A stretch of 33,433 nt of DNA. It comes from Herminiimonas sp. Its GTDB lineage: Bacteria > Pseudomonadota > Gammaproteobacteria > Burkholderiales > Burkholderiaceae_D. The stretch lies in NCBI GenBank assembly GCA_028292265.1, contig JAQGMR010000024.1, forward strand, positions 1 through 33,433, given 5' to 3'. A program made the translations under genes and the position numbers. A model generated the notes under the pieces. It was given only the letters and a program-made list of their open reading frames with translations, did not search any database and was not told the origin of the DNA. How positions within the stretch are numbered: position 1 is the stretch's first letter; each line of letters opens with the position of its first letter. Positions 1 to 8,256 of this stretch are shown here, piece after piece.

Positions 1-669
1 GTCTTCGTCGCGGAAGCACTTGGTGATCTGGTAGTAACGATCGAAGTTGGCGACCATGAGAAGCTGTTTAAAGAGCTGCGGCGATTGCGGCAATGCGAAG
101 AAGTGGCCTGCGTTGACGCGGGAGGGCACCAGGTAATCGCGCGCGCCTTCGGGCGTTGACTTGGTCAACATCGGCGTTTCGATGTCGATGAAGCCATTTG
201 CATCGAGGAACTTGCGCACTTCCATCGTGACCTTGTAACGCAGTCGCAGATTGTTTTGCATCTGGGGGCGGCGCAGATCCAGCACGCGGTGGGTGAGCCT
301 CGTGGTTTCGGAAAGATTGTCGTCATCAAGCTGAAACGGCGGTGTGACCGAAGCGTTCAGCACTTCGAGTTCCTGGCACAGCACCTCGATCTTGCCCGAC
401 GCAAGATTGGTGTTTGTAGTGCCCTCCGGCCGGTTGCGCACGATTCCCGTGACGCGCAGGCAGTATTCGTTGCGTACAACCTCTGCGGTTTTGAAGACAT
501 CGGCCCGGTCCGGATCGCAAACCACTTGCACCAGTCCTTCACGGTCACGCAGATCGATGAAGATGACGCCGCCATGGTCGCGGCGCCGGTGGACCCAGCC
601 GCACAGGCTGACGGTCTGGCCAAGCAAGGCTTCCGTCGTTAGGCCGCAGTAGTGAGTTCGCATAGACAT
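1..669 (-). CDS. aspS: Aspartyl-tRNA synthetase, N-terminal part (cut by window edge)
   Basis: Class II aminoacyl-tRNA synthetase charging tRNA-Asp with aspartate in the cytoplasm. The visible 223 residues begin [10 protein letters not shown] and hold the OB-fold anticodon-binding domain (about residues 15-105, with [12 protein letters not shown] and FIDLRDREG), then catalytic motif 1 ([10 protein letters not shown]) and, at the very edge, motif 2 (CFRDED). The frame stays open to base 1, so the C-terminal part is outside the window. Two ATGs are possible, at 669 and 663; the second gives the more common MRTHYCG start, and neither has a strong ribosome binding site. It is the last gene of a likely fmdB-DUF502-aspS unit. 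Whether it also charges tRNA-Asn (non-discriminating type) cannot be judged from this fragment. Confidence 0.96.
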   Translation of the reverse strand, partial: MSMRTHYCGLTTEALLGQTVSLCGWVHRRRDHGGVIFIDLRDREGLVQVVCDPDRADVFKTAEVVRNEYCLRVTGIVRNRPEGTTNTNLASGKIEVLCQELEVLNASVTPPFQLDDDNLSETTRLTHRVLDLRRPQMQNNLRLRYKVTMEVRKFLDANGFIDIETPMLTKSTPEGARDYLVPSRVNAGHFFALPQSPQLFKQLLMVANFDRYYQITKCFRDED

Positions 670-740
670 GATCGGGTTCCAGTTCTTGAGTTGAGGTGCC
701 GGCCGTGGCGGAGGTTTTTCGCGGTTGCAATGACAAGGCG

Positions 741-1382
741 CTAGAGGACGCTGTCGTGCACCTTTGCCGGGTCGATGATGAGTGACTTGTCAAAGTGCCC
801 CGGCGATACAACGCCCATGGAAACGATGTACTTCAAAGCTTCGTCGACATTCATGTCGAGTTCAATGGTGTCGGCGCGCGGCACCATCAGAAAAAAACCA
901 GACGTCGGGTTGGGCGTTGTAGGCACATAAAGGCTGATGTAATCGCCACGCAAATGGTTACGCACGTCGCCGCCGGGCACACCGGTCAGGAAGGCGATGG
1001 TCCAGCTGCCTTCCCGCGGATACTGCACGAGTACCGCTTTGCGGAAGGCGTTGCCGCTCGAAGAAAACAGCGTATCGGACACCTGCTTGACGCTCGAGTA
1101 GATGGAATTTACCACCGGGATCCGGGTGACGATTGCTTCCCATAGCTGCACTACCTTCTTGCCAACGAAGTTGCGCGTCGCAAGGCCTGTAAAGAAAATT
1201 ATCAGCAGGGTCAGAATGGTGCCGGCGCCTGGTATGTGGACTCCGAATATGGCTTCCGGCCGCCACCGCTCCGGCAGCAGCATGAGCGACTGATCCATGG
1301 TGGTAATGATGAGGTTCAGCACCCAGACGGTGATGGCCAGCGGAACCAGGACCAGCAAGCCAGTAATGAAGTATTTGCGCAT
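741..1382 (-). CDS. DUF502 family inner-membrane protein
   Basis: Protein of 213 residues with two N-terminal membrane segments (about residues 5-28 and 52-75) followed by a soluble domain. The start [20 protein letters not shown], the stretch [11 protein letters not shown], and the later [14 protein letters not shown] and FLTGVPGG segments are typical of the DUF502 family, whose molecular role is not established. It lies 38 bases downstream of fmdB and about 70 bases upstream of aspS, an arrangement I recognise from other betaproteobacteria, so co-transcription is likely. The family identification is firm; function is unknown. Confidence 0.9.
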   Translation of the reverse strand: MRKYFITGLLVLVPLAITVWVLNLIITTMDQSLMLLPERWRPEAIFGVHIPGAGTILTLLIIFFTGLATRNFVGKKVVQLWEAIVTRIPVVNSIYSSVKQVSDTLFSSSGNAFRKAVLVQYPREGSWTIAFLTGVPGGDVRNHLRGDYISLYVPTTPNPTSGFFLMVPRADTIELDMNVDEALKYIVSMGVVSPGHFDKSLIIDPAKVHDSVL

Positions 1383-1420
1383 TGTTTTTCAGGTGAGCAC
1401 TGCAGGCCGCGAAAATGCGG

Positions 1421-1777
1421 TCATCCAGCGGTAGCCGCCTTTGCCGCCGGTGCTGGACCAGGAGCGCTGCCGGAGTCGGACGTTTTGGAACCTGACGTTG
1501 CCGGCGCCGGGGTGGCTGTTTTTTCGGAACCGGTGTCGCTCTTGCCGCCCGCTTCGCCGGACTTGCCGTCTGCCACAGGCGCCTTGGGTGAGGTGCCGCC
1601 ACGGAAATCGGTCGCATACCAGCCGCTGCCCTTGAGCTGGAAACCGGCGGCAGTCACCTGCTTTTTAAAGGTCGGTTTGCCGCATGCGAGACAGTCCTTC
1701 AGCGGCGCGTCGGAAATCTTTTGAAGGACGTCCTTTGCAAATCCGCAGTCTTCACAACGATAGGCATAAATTGGCAT
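1421..1777 (-). CDS. FmdB family zinc-ribbon protein
   Basis: Small protein of 118 residues. The N-terminal 40 residues form a putative zinc ribbon: MPIYAYRCEDCG supplies the first CxxC and CLACGKP the second. The rest is low-complexity, rich in Ser, Gly, Ala, Thr and Pro, and probably disordered. FmdB proteins are named from a formamidase-amidase regulatory gene, but their role in betaproteobacteria is unproven. I chose ATG 1777 rather than the upstream start at 1804 because the family begins MPIYxYxC and because AGGGG lies 8 bases before this ATG. It is first in the likely fmdB-DUF502-aspS operon, behind the promoter at 1813-1841. Confidence 0.9.
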   Translation of the reverse strand: MPIYAYRCEDCGFAKDVLQKISDAPLKDCLACGKPTFKKQVTAAGFQLKGSGWYATDFRGGTSPKAPVADGKSGEAGGKSDTGSEKTATPAPATSGSKTSDSGSAPGPAPAAKAATAG

Positions 1778-1812
1778 GAAACTAACCCCTAAAATTTGGT
1801 CCAAAGCCCTGA

Positions 1813-1841
1813 ATTATAAAGGTTTCCGGACGGGATGCGAA
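1813..1841 (-). promoter_or_regulatory. Sigma-70 type promoter of the fmdB-DUF502-aspS unit
   Basis: Read on the minus strand, TTCGCA (1841-1836, 4 of 6 consensus) is followed after 17 bases by a perfect TATAAT (1818-1813). The start would fall near 1806, giving a leader of about 30 bases that contains the AGGGG site of fmdB. Spacing and boxes make this the best sigma-70 match I noticed in the window. No experimental support. Confidence 0.6.
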
Positions 1842-1871
1842 GGCAAAGCCGGGGTTCTGGCGTAGCGTCCT

Positions 1872-3305
1872 TCAGGTCGGCAAGGGCTGTGACAGGGGAC
1901 GGATCAGTTGTGGCGCGAGCGAACCGATCACCATGCCAGAGAGGCTTGCCAAAACGCCTACCAGCTGCGGCGGCCAAAGCCCTTCAGGGGCGCCGATTTC
2001 CAGCGTTATCCATGATGCAAGTCCAAGCAGGATGGACGCCATTGCGCCCTGTCGGGTCGCGCGCTTCCAGTAAAGGCCAAAGGCGAGCGGCGCAAACGCG
2101 GCAACAAGGGTGATCTTGTAGGCGTTCTCCACCATTTTGTAGATGCTCGATTGCGAATTCAATGCGAAAAGCGTCACGATTACGGTAAAGATCAGCACTA
2201 CCGCGCGCATCAGGAACAGAAACTGGCGATCAGTCTGCTTGGGAATCAATTCCTTGAGGATGTTTTCGGTGAAGGTAACCGACGGCGCGAGCAGCGTGGC
2301 GCTGGCGCAGCTTTTGATGGCGGACAGCAGCGCGCCAAAAAACATCACCTGCGCAAAGACCGGCACCTTGGTCATGATCAGCGTGGGCAGAATCAGTTGC
2401 GGGTCCTTGTCGATCAGGCTGGCGACCATCTTGGGATCGATGAGTGTTGCGGAATAGGCCAGGAACATGGGTATGAACGCGAAACAGAAGTACATCACGC
2501 CACCGAGCACCGAGGCGCGGCCCGCTATTTTTTCGGTGCGAGAAGACGAGACGCGCTGAAACACGTCCTGCTGCGGTATCGAGCCGAGCATCATCGTGAT
2601 CCACGCGGCGAAAAACCAGAGCGCCTCTCGAGGCGTGGGGGATGGCCAGAAATCCAGCTTGCCGGCATTGGCGGCATGGGCAATGACAACGCCAGCGCCG
2701 CCCACCATGCCAGACACTTCCCAACCGATGTAAAGCATGCCAACCACGATGATGATCATCTGCAGGAAGTCCGTGATCGCAACGGACCACATGCCGCCCA
2801 TGAGGGTATAGATCAGCACGCTGGCGGCGCCGATGATCATGCCGGCCTGCATGGTGATATAGCCGCCAGAGACGACGTTGAATACCAGGCCAAGCGCCTT
2901 GATCTGAGCCGCCACCCAACCCAGGTAGGAGACAACAATGCAGATGGTGACGATCATTTCCACCGCGCGGCCGAAGCGCTGCTTGTAGTAGTCGCCGATC
3001 GTAAGCAGGTTCATGCGGTACAGCGGGCGGGCGAAGAACAGGCCGACCAGGATCAGGCACAGCGATGAACCGAAGGGGTCTGCCACCACGCCATGCAGCC
3101 CCTCCTTGACGAAGGTTGACGAGATGCCGAGCACCGTTTCAGAGCCAAACCACGTCGCAAATACAGTCGCAGTGACGACGTACATCGGTAGAGAGCGGCC
3201 GGCCAGCGCGAAGTCCTTGGAGGAGCTTACATAGCGCGCGGCATACAGGCCAATGCCAACCGAGATCACCCAGTAGAGAATGACGAACCAGATCAGGGCA
3301 TTCAT
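1872..3305 (-). CDS. Sodium:solute symporter (SSS) family transporter
   Basis: Polytopic inner-membrane protein of 477 residues with about 12-13 hydrophobic segments, beginning MNALIWFVILYWVISVGIG. Family features include SSKDFALAGRSLP after the first helix, TWFGSETVLGISSTF in helix 2, YTLMGGMWSVAITDFLQ and GSIPQQDVFQRVSSSRT in the core. SSS proteins couple uptake of a solute such as a sugar, amino acid, organic acid or choline to sodium; the substrate cannot be read from the sequence. ATG 3305 was chosen over an upstream in-frame start at 3344 because AAGGA precedes it at good spacing and the protein then starts directly at helix 1. A TATAAT box at 3367-3362 suggests its own promoter. The neighbours (fmdB, ubiB) give no hint of substrate. 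Confidence 0.9.
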   Translation of the reverse strand: MNALIWFVILYWVISVGIGLYAARYVSSSKDFALAGRSLPMYVVTATVFATWFGSETVLGISSTFVKEGLHGVVADPFGSSLCLILVGLFFARPLYRMNLLTIGDYYKQRFGRAVEMIVTICIVVSYLGWVAAQIKALGLVFNVVSGGYITMQAGMIIGAASVLIYTLMGGMWSVAITDFLQMIIIVVGMLYIGWEVSGMVGGAGVVIAHAANAGKLDFWPSPTPREALWFFAAWITMMLGSIPQQDVFQRVSSSRTEKIAGRASVLGGVMYFCFAFIPMFLAYSATLIDPKMVASLIDKDPQLILPTLIMTKVPVFAQVMFFGALLSAIKSCASATLLAPSVTFTENILKELIPKQTDRQFLFLMRAVVLIFTVIVTLFALNSQSSIYKMVENAYKITLVAAFAPLAFGLYWKRATRQGAMASILLGLASWITLEIGAPEGLWPPQLVGVLASLSGMVIGSLAPQLIRPLSQPLPT

Positions 3306-3361
3306 GCGAGGTTCCTTGGGCGCGCTACCGGGTGAGACCGGCACAGTGGGACGATGGCCGC

Positions 3362-3367
3362 ATTATA
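3362..3367 (-). promoter_or_regulatory. Candidate -10 box of the symporter gene
   Basis: Perfect TATAAT on the minus strand (context GCTATAATGC), 57-62 bases before the symporter ATG. No good -35 hexamer is seen at 16-18 bases upstream, so the call rests on the -10 box and its position in the spacer behind ubiB. Confidence 0.4.
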
Positions 3368-3466
3368 GCGGCACGGCCCACCGTGTTGGGAGCGCTAGAA
3401 AAGGGCCGGGACTGATGGCAGAGCGAGCGCCGCGCAGGCCCACGCACACACCAGCCTGCCTTGATG

Positions 3467-5035
3467 CTATGGCAGGGGGTTCCAGCGCAGGAAAGCCTGG
3501 AACAGCAGCACACCAGCCAACAACCCGCCTCCCAGATAGATGGCGATGCCGAGCAGCAGATTGGTCCGACGTTGCTCGACCAGGAGCGTCTTGAGCAACT
3601 CCACATGGCGGCTGTCGGGATGGCTTTCGGCTGTCAGGGCCTGGTGCACCAGGCGCGGCAGTTGCGGAATGATGTGGCTGTAGCGCGGGGCTTCCGCCTT
3701 GAAGCGCTCCAGCAGCCCACGCCATCCAACCTGGTCCTTCATCCACCGCTCCAGGTGGGGCCTGGCAGTCTTCCAGAGATCAAGGTCTGGATCGAGCTCG
3801 CGACCGAGACCTTCGATATTGAGTAGCGTCTTCTGGAGCAGCACCAGTTGCGGTTGCACTTCTACGTTGAAGCGGCGCGAGGTCTGGAACAGTCGCATCA
3901 AGACCTGGCCGAAGGAGATGTCGCGCAGCGGTCTGTCAAAGATCGGTTCGCAACAGGCCCGCACCGCCGACTCAAGTTCGTCAACACGGGTATTGGCGGG
4001 CGCCCAGCCAGATTCGATGTGCGCTTCGGCCACCCGCTTGTAATCGCGGCGGAAAAAAGCGAGGAAGTTTTGGGAGAGGTAATCCTTGTCGAAATCGGTA
4101 AGGGTTCCGACGATGCCGAAGTCTAGGGCGATGTAGCGCCCGAAGCTTTCCGGCGCGACCGAAACAAGGATATTTCCGGGATGCATATCGGCATGGAAAA
4201 AACCGTCGCGAAACACCTGGGTAAAGAATATCTCAACGCCGTCGCTGGATAGTCGCTTGAGGTCTACGCCGGCCTCGACCAGCCGGTCTATCCTGGAAAT
4301 CGGGATGCCGTGCATGCGCTCCATGACAATCACCGAAGCCGAGCAGTAGTCCCAAACCATTTCCGGTACCAGCAGCAGCGGCGAGCCTTCAAAGTTCCGC
4401 CGCAACTGGCTGGCATTGGCGGCTTCCCGCATCAGGTCCAGTTCGTCATGCAGGTATTTGTCGAATTCGTAAATGACTTCCCTTGGCTTGAGTCGCTTGG
4501 CATCCGACCACAGCCGCTCAAGCCAGGCGGCTGCGATGTACATCAGGGCCACGTCTTCATCGATTGACTTTTTCATGCCGGGGCGCAGCACCTTCACCGC
4601 GACCTCCCTGCCGTTTTTGAGCGTGGCGAAGTGCACCTGCGCAATCGATGCCGAGGCAACCGGCGTACGCTCGAACGAAGCAAAAAGCTCGTCGGGATGG
4701 GCGCCGAGCGATTTGCGGATTTGCGCGATGGCCAGGTCCGAATCGAAGGGGGGTACGCGATCCTGCAGCTTGGCCAGTTCGTCGGCAATGTCGGGCGGCA
4801 TGAGATCCCGCCGCGTCGACAGCAACTGGCCAAATTTGACAAAGATTGGGCCGAGGTCTTCCAGCGCGCGCCGCAATCGTTCGCCGCGCGGGGCGGAGAG
4901 ATCGCGCCAAAAAACCAGTCGGTCGACCCAGCGTGCGACGCGAGGCGCGGCCAGGCCCGACATGGCGATGTTATCCAGCCCGTAACGGACCGCAACGCTC
5001 AAAATGCGCATCACGCGCAAGGTTTTGAGGATCAT
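3467..5035 (-). CDS. ubiB: UbiB, ABC1/ADCK-type protein for ubiquinone biosynthesis
   Basis: Atypical kinase-like ATPase of 522 residues needed for ubiquinone biosynthesis, probably assisting access of lipid precursors to the Ubi enzymes at the inner membrane. Family motifs are in order: the KxGQ motif [12 protein letters not shown] (66-77), the Ala-rich loop ASASIAQVH (127-135) that replaces the usual Gly-rich loop, AVKV with the nucleotide Lys (148), HADMHPGN (281-288) and DFG (305-307). The C-terminus has hydrophobic segments from about residue 494 that should anchor it to the membrane. Its ATG overlaps the ubiJ stop codon by 4 bases (ATGA), indicating translational coupling. Length is close to the E. 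coli protein (about 546). Confidence 0.97.
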   Translation of the reverse strand: MILKTLRVMRILSVAVRYGLDNIAMSGLAAPRVARWVDRLVFWRDLSAPRGERLRRALEDLGPIFVKFGQLLSTRRDLMPPDIADELAKLQDRVPPFDSDLAIAQIRKSLGAHPDELFASFERTPVASASIAQVHFATLKNGREVAVKVLRPGMKKSIDEDVALMYIAAAWLERLWSDAKRLKPREVIYEFDKYLHDELDLMREAANASQLRRNFEGSPLLLVPEMVWDYCSASVIVMERMHGIPISRIDRLVEAGVDLKRLSSDGVEIFFTQVFRDGFFHADMHPGNILVSVAPESFGRYIALDFGIVGTLTDFDKDYLSQNFLAFFRRDYKRVAEAHIESGWAPANTRVDELESAVRACCEPIFDRPLRDISFGQVLMRLFQTSRRFNVEVQPQLVLLQKTLLNIEGLGRELDPDLDLWKTARPHLERWMKDQVGWRGLLERFKAEAPRYSHIIPQLPRLVHQALTAESHPDSRHVELLKTLLVEQRRTNLLLGIAIYLGGGLLAGVLLFQAFLRWNPLP

Positions 5036-5691
5036 TCGAGCCCGCCCTGCTGCTCGCCAGCAGCTGGAAGAGTGGGCAGTTGGGCGGGGCTTGAAGCCCC
5101 CTCGCCGGGCGAGAACGCCGCGCTGGCTGCAAGCCGCTCGATCCGCTTGGCGAGCCGCTCAACATCGTCGCGCAACTGACTGACGTTACTGGAAAAGCCG
5201 GCGACCGCCTGGGGCCGCTGCAGAACCGGCTGTTCTTCGAGAAAGTACTCAGCGACATTGGCGGCGAAGCTTTGTCCCACCGCCTGGGCGGTGCCCACGA
5301 CCGAGCGGGCTGTGCTGACCAGCCGCGCCGCGGCAATGTCGCCGACGATACGTGACAGATCGGCTTCAGCGTCCCAGCGCACGCCCTGGCTCACTTGAGA
5401 AATCGTGTTGGCGAAATCAGCGTCACCTTCTATGCGCACCCAGGAAAAAGCGCGTTCGCGGTTCTGCACTATTAGTGGCAAATCGGCTGGCTTGATGTGG
5501 ATTTTTACGTCGGCCGGCGTGTCATGCTGCGCGGCTTCGACCAGCCCGTCAGCCAAAACCTTAAGCCGGATGGTGAAAACGCCGGCTTCGATAACGGCGA
5601 CCTTGCCGGCATGGCCCGCGAGTTTGCGGCTGGCCCACGGTTCGGCATTGAGCAAATGATTGATTGCGGTAGGAGCGAGAGAGAAATTCAT
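5032..5691 (-). CDS. ubiJ: UbiJ, SCP2-domain accessory factor of ubiquinone biosynthesis
   Basis: Protein of 219 residues with an N-terminal SCP2-like lipid-binding domain (start [15 protein letters not shown], then [16 protein letters not shown] and the [10 protein letters not shown] region) and a C-terminal helical part with a likely coiled coil near residues 160-195 ([20 protein letters not shown]). UbiJ organises or feeds the soluble Ubi complex in E. coli. Position directly before ubiB, with a 4-base overlap, supports the call, since similarity in this family is low. I chose ATG 5691: the longer frame from 5733 would begin inside the terminator hairpin of the preceding gene. No Shine-Dalgarno sequence is visible before ATG 5691, which is only 14 bases from that hairpin. 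Confidence 0.85.
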   Translation of the reverse strand: MNFSLAPTAINHLLNAEPWASRKLAGHAGKVAVIEAGVFTIRLKVLADGLVEAAQHDTPADVKIHIKPADLPLIVQNRERAFSWVRIEGDADFANTISQVSQGVRWDAEADLSRIVGDIAAARLVSTARSVVGTAQAVGQSFAANVAEYFLEEQPVLQRPQAVAGFSSNVSQLRDDVERLAKRIERLAASAAFSPGEGASSPAQLPTLPAAGEQQGGLE

Positions 5692-5697
5692 CAGGAC

Positions 5698-5730
5698 AAA
5701 ATTAAACCGCCCGTGAGGTTCACGGGCGGT
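5698..5730 (-). terminator. Intrinsic terminator after the Tim44-like gene
   Basis: Perfect inverted repeat of 11 bases with a 3-base loop (arms 5706-5716 and 5720-5730). On the minus strand the second arm is followed by TTAATTTTG. It lies about 55 bases after the Tim44-like stop codon and only 14 bases before the ubiJ ATG, so it should reduce readthrough from the upstream genes into ubiJ-ubiB. Confidence 0.8.
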
Positions 5731-5784
5731 CAAGTTTAGCAGCTTGCAGCAAGGACAGTAGTTACGCTGCCCTGCCCTCTGCGG

Positions 5785-6723
5785 TCAGTTCAGTTGCTGT
5801 ATGCCTGCAAGCACCCAGCCGCCACCGGACAATGGCTTGGACAGGTTCCAGACTTCGGCAAACGGCTCGGCCGACACTTCTGGCGACTCCTTGATCAGGC
5901 CAGAAAACTTGACGCTGGCAAGGTAGTCATGCGCCGTGGTCTCGATCCCCAGCAGTTCGTTCTCCAGGGACACGACGTCGGTGGTGTTGGGCGAAGCGCC
6001 ACGTTCCTGGATCTGCAGACGCAGTTCGGCGAACATTTCGGCTGTCGTGAACTCGCGCAGGTCGGCTATGTCGGCCTTGTCCCAGTCGGCTTGCAGCCGA
6101 ATGAAGTAGGTTTTCGCCTGACGCAAGAAACCGGGGACATCGAAGTCTGCCGGAACGCCCCAAGGTGCAGCGCTGGTAGCAAAGGCAGCCGCGCCACCCG
6201 CTGCTCCCAATGCCGGGCGCTCGGTTTCACCCGTGCGGTCGAGCCGTGAGCCGATTTCCGGCGTCCTCGCCATGCCGGGCTCCGTGCCGCCATAAGCACC
6301 GCCGCCAACGGAAGCATAGGCGGGCTTGTTCGCGTCATCATTCTTGCGACGGAACATCCGGACGATGAACATGACCGCAAACGCCAGCAACGCCACCATC
6401 AACAGGGTGCTGATCATGCTGCCAAGCGCGCCGCCCATACCGAAATGCGACAGCATTGCGCCAAGGCCCAAGCCGAGCAGCGCACCGCCTAGCATGCCGC
6501 GCCATGGGCTGGCTGGTTTTGCTGGAACACCGGCAGGGGTTGTCGGCGCTGCGGCCGGACGGGCAGCCTGTTGCGGTTGCGCTGGCGCGGCCGACTGGCG
6601 GGTCACGCCCTGGGACTGACGGCCCACGGAGCCACTCCTGCCCAAGCGTGCGGCTTCGGCCTCGGAAACTGCCATCGACATCGTTGTGGCCACAATGCAT
6701 GCAGCCAGTAGCAATTTCTTCAT
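5785..6723 (-). CDS. Tim44-like domain membrane protein
   Basis: Protein of 312 residues: a hydrophobic N-terminal signal (MKKLLLAACIVATTMSMAVS), a Gln/Ala/Pro-rich linker, two adjacent membrane segments (about residues 77-120, GGALLGLGLGAMLSHFG then STLLMVALLAFAVMFIVRMF), a flexible Gly-rich stretch and a C-terminal Tim44-like domain from about residue 195. The domain is related to the membrane-associated part of mitochondrial Tim44; the bacterial role is unknown. The start has an excellent ribosome site (AGGAGGT), which overlaps the end of ubiE 9 bases upstream, so the two genes are very likely coupled. It is an insertion relative to the E. coli ubiE-ubiJ-ubiB order and is followed by a terminator. 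Confidence 0.88.
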   Translation of the reverse strand: MKKLLLAACIVATTMSMAVSEAEAARLGRSGSVGRQSQGVTRQSAAPAQPQQAARPAAAPTTPAGVPAKPASPWRGMLGGALLGLGLGAMLSHFGMGGALGSMISTLLMVALLAFAVMFIVRMFRRKNDDANKPAYASVGGGAYGGTEPGMARTPEIGSRLDRTGETERPALGAAGGAAAFATSAAPWGVPADFDVPGFLRQAKTYFIRLQADWDKADIADLREFTTAEMFAELRLQIQERGASPNTTDVVSLENELLGIETTAHDYLASVKFSGLIKESPEVSAEPFAEVWNLSKPLSGGGWVLAGIQQLN

Positions 6724-6732
6724 GTCTACCTC

Positions 6733-7464
6733 CTATAATTTGACACCGGTGTGGAGAGCGGCCACGCCTGCCGTGAGATTGTAGTACTGCACGCGCTCAA
6801 GACCCGCGTCGTGCATCATGCGCTTCAATGTTTCCTGGTCGGGGTGCATGCGGATGGACTCCGCGAGATAGCGATAACTCTGTGAATCACCGGCAATGCG
6901 CTTGCCCAGCCACGGCAAAACGGAAAATGAGTACACATCATACGGCTTTTTCAGTGGCTCCCATATTTTGGAAAACTCGAGCACAAGAAGCTTGCCGCCC
7001 GGCTTTAGTACCCGGCGCATTTCCGCCAGCGCCAACTCCTTGTGCGTCATGTTCCGCAGGCCGAAAGCCACGCTGACTCGATCGAAGTAATTGTCGGGGA
7101 AAGGAAGCTTTTCGGCGTCACACAGCAAGGTGGGGGTTGTGACACCCTTATTCAAGAGACGGTCCCGCCCCACCCGCAGCATGGATTCATTGATATCGGT
7201 GAGCCAGACTTCGCCGGTCGGTCCAGCCTGCCGGGAAAAAGCCGCGGCCAGATCGCCCGTCCCGCCGGCAATATCAAGCACCTTGAACCCGGGGCGAACA
7301 CCTGCGTGCGCAATGGTGAATGCCTTCCAGATCCGATGCAACCCAGCCGACATAAGGTCGTTCATGACGTCGTATTTTGCAGCGACGGAATGGAAGACGC
7401 CGGCGACTTTTTGCGCCTTCTCCTGCTCGTCGACGGTTTGGTAGCCGAAGTGGGTTTGGGTCAT
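6733..7464 (-). CDS. ubiE: UbiE, ubiquinone/menaquinone C-methyltransferase
   Basis: SAM-dependent methyltransferase of 243 residues that C-methylates the benzoquinol intermediate of ubiquinone (and demethylmenaquinol where present). The start [17 protein letters not shown] is typical. Signature 1 [18 protein letters not shown] lies near residue 30, the SAM-binding loop [12 protein letters not shown] near residues 62-73, and the second family signature [16 protein letters not shown] near 146-161. The C-terminus [17 protein letters not shown] matches the family. ATG 7464 sits about 50 bases downstream of a perfect TATAAT, so the gene probably heads its own transcript with the Tim44-like gene. 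Confidence 0.97.
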   Translation of the reverse strand: MTQTHFGYQTVDEQEKAQKVAGVFHSVAAKYDVMNDLMSAGLHRIWKAFTIAHAGVRPGFKVLDIAGGTGDLAAAFSRQAGPTGEVWLTDINESMLRVGRDRLLNKGVTTPTLLCDAEKLPFPDNYFDRVSVAFGLRNMTHKELALAEMRRVLKPGGKLLVLEFSKIWEPLKKPYDVYSFSVLPWLGKRIAGDSQSYRYLAESIRMHPDQETLKRMMHDAGLERVQYYNLTAGVAALHTGVKL

Positions 7465-7510
7465 TGGCGCGTCCGGACTTGCTACAGTGCAAACTTGTTA
7501 TCGGAGAGGC

Positions 7511-7541
7511 ATTATAGGGCAGACCGGCTGCCCGCTGTCGA
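7511..7541 (-). promoter_or_regulatory. Candidate promoter of ubiE
   Basis: Minus-strand TATAAT at 7516-7511 within GCCCTATAATGC, with TCGACA (5 of 6) at 7541-7536. The spacer is 19 bases, longer than optimal. The site lies between the terminator-like hairpin of the DUF971 gene and the ubiE start, where a new promoter would be expected. Confidence 0.45.
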
Positions 7542-7638
7542 GTTCCGGGAAGGGGGTGTGGTTGGCTGTTCAACAGGCCGCAAGCCATGGATATGCGAGG
7601 GTCCGGTGCCAGTCAGCGCGGCGCGTTCGCAGCCGATT

Positions 7639-7698
7639 AAACCGCCGGTCCGAGACCTGCAGACTGAAAGGGCGCTGACTGCTTGTCCCCGGCGGTTT
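7639..7698 (-). terminator. Terminator-like inverted repeat after the DUF971 gene
   Basis: Perfect 10-base arms AAACCGCCGG (7639-7648) and CCGGCGGTTT (7689-7698), separated by 40 bases. The stem begins 5 bases after the DUF971 stop codon; on the minus strand the second arm ends GGTTTAAT. The long loop and short T-run make it weaker than the two clear terminators in the window, but the position fits the end of the upstream transcript. Confidence 0.4.
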
Positions 7699-7703
7699 GT
7701 TTG

Positions 7704-8141
7704 TCAGTGGCTGCAGCCGTGGCCGTGCACGTGACCGCTGGCGGCCACGGCCATTGACGCGTCGCGCCCGCCTTCCCGATCGTGACCCGCGAGCTCAAGG
7801 CGCTGCAGGTATTCCTCCCACAAGGCCGCCTGGTTGGAACCAAGCCAGTAGAGGTACTCCCAGGAATACATCCCGGTGTTGTGCCCATCAGTGAAATGCG
7901 GCTGCACGGCGTAATGGCCGACCGGCTCGAGCGCGGTCAGGCCGACATTGCGTTTGCCGGTCTGGAGCGTTTCCTGCCCCGGGCCGTGGCCGCGCACTTC
8001 TGCCGAGGGGGAGTACACGCGCAGCAGTTCAAACGGAAGCGAGAAGGACGCACCGTCGTCAAATGCGATGTCCAGCACGCGGGATTGCTGGTGCAAGGTG
8101 ATGCCAGTTGGTGTCGGTGTAACAGTCTTGGGGTTGGCCAT
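7704..8141 (-). CDS. DUF971 domain protein with His-rich tail
   Basis: Cytoplasmic protein of 145 residues of the DUF971 family, the small domain also found at the N-terminus of gamma-butyrobetaine hydroxylase-like proteins and fused to some Mrp/ApbC Fe-S carriers. Recognisable parts are LHQQSRVLDIAFDDG, FSLPFELLRVYSPSAEVRGHG, VGLTALEPVGHYAVQPHFTDGH and the conserved YSWEYLYWLG. The last 10 residues (SGHVHGHGCSH region) contain four His and one Cys and could bind metal; that is inference. It follows the HIT gene by about 115 bases, a spacer holding a short tandem repeat, and precedes ubiE. Function is unknown. Confidence 0.88.
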   Translation of the reverse strand: MANPKTVTPTPTGITLHQQSRVLDIAFDDGASFSLPFELLRVYSPSAEVRGHGPGQETLQTGKRNVGLTALEPVGHYAVQPHFTDGHNTGMYSWEYLYWLGSNQAALWEEYLQRLELAGHDREGGRDASMAVAASGHVHGHGCSH

Positions 8142-8163
8142 GATGATGGGGTCTCGCGGTATT

Positions 8164-8199
8164 GGGTACGGTTGCGGGTGCGGTTGCGGGTACGGCTAC
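8164..8199. repeat. Three tandem copies of a 12-base unit
   Basis: Plus-strand copies GGGTACGGTTGC, GGGTGCGGTTGC and GGGTACGGCTAC, at 8164, 8176 and 8188. They lie in the spacer between the HIT gene and the DUF971 gene. A short slippage-type repeat; no coding or binding role can be assigned. Confidence 0.7.
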
Positions 8200-8256
8200 C
8201 TTCGCAGCGCTCGGCTTCAGCCAGGCAATGCAGTATGAGCTTCAATCAGCCTTGCG

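Noticed and set aside
2151..3068. 305-codon plus-strand frame opposite the symporter gene
   Set aside because: Antisense to a clear transporter; composition is His/Arg/Asp-rich shadow coding typical of GC-rich DNA, with no family features.
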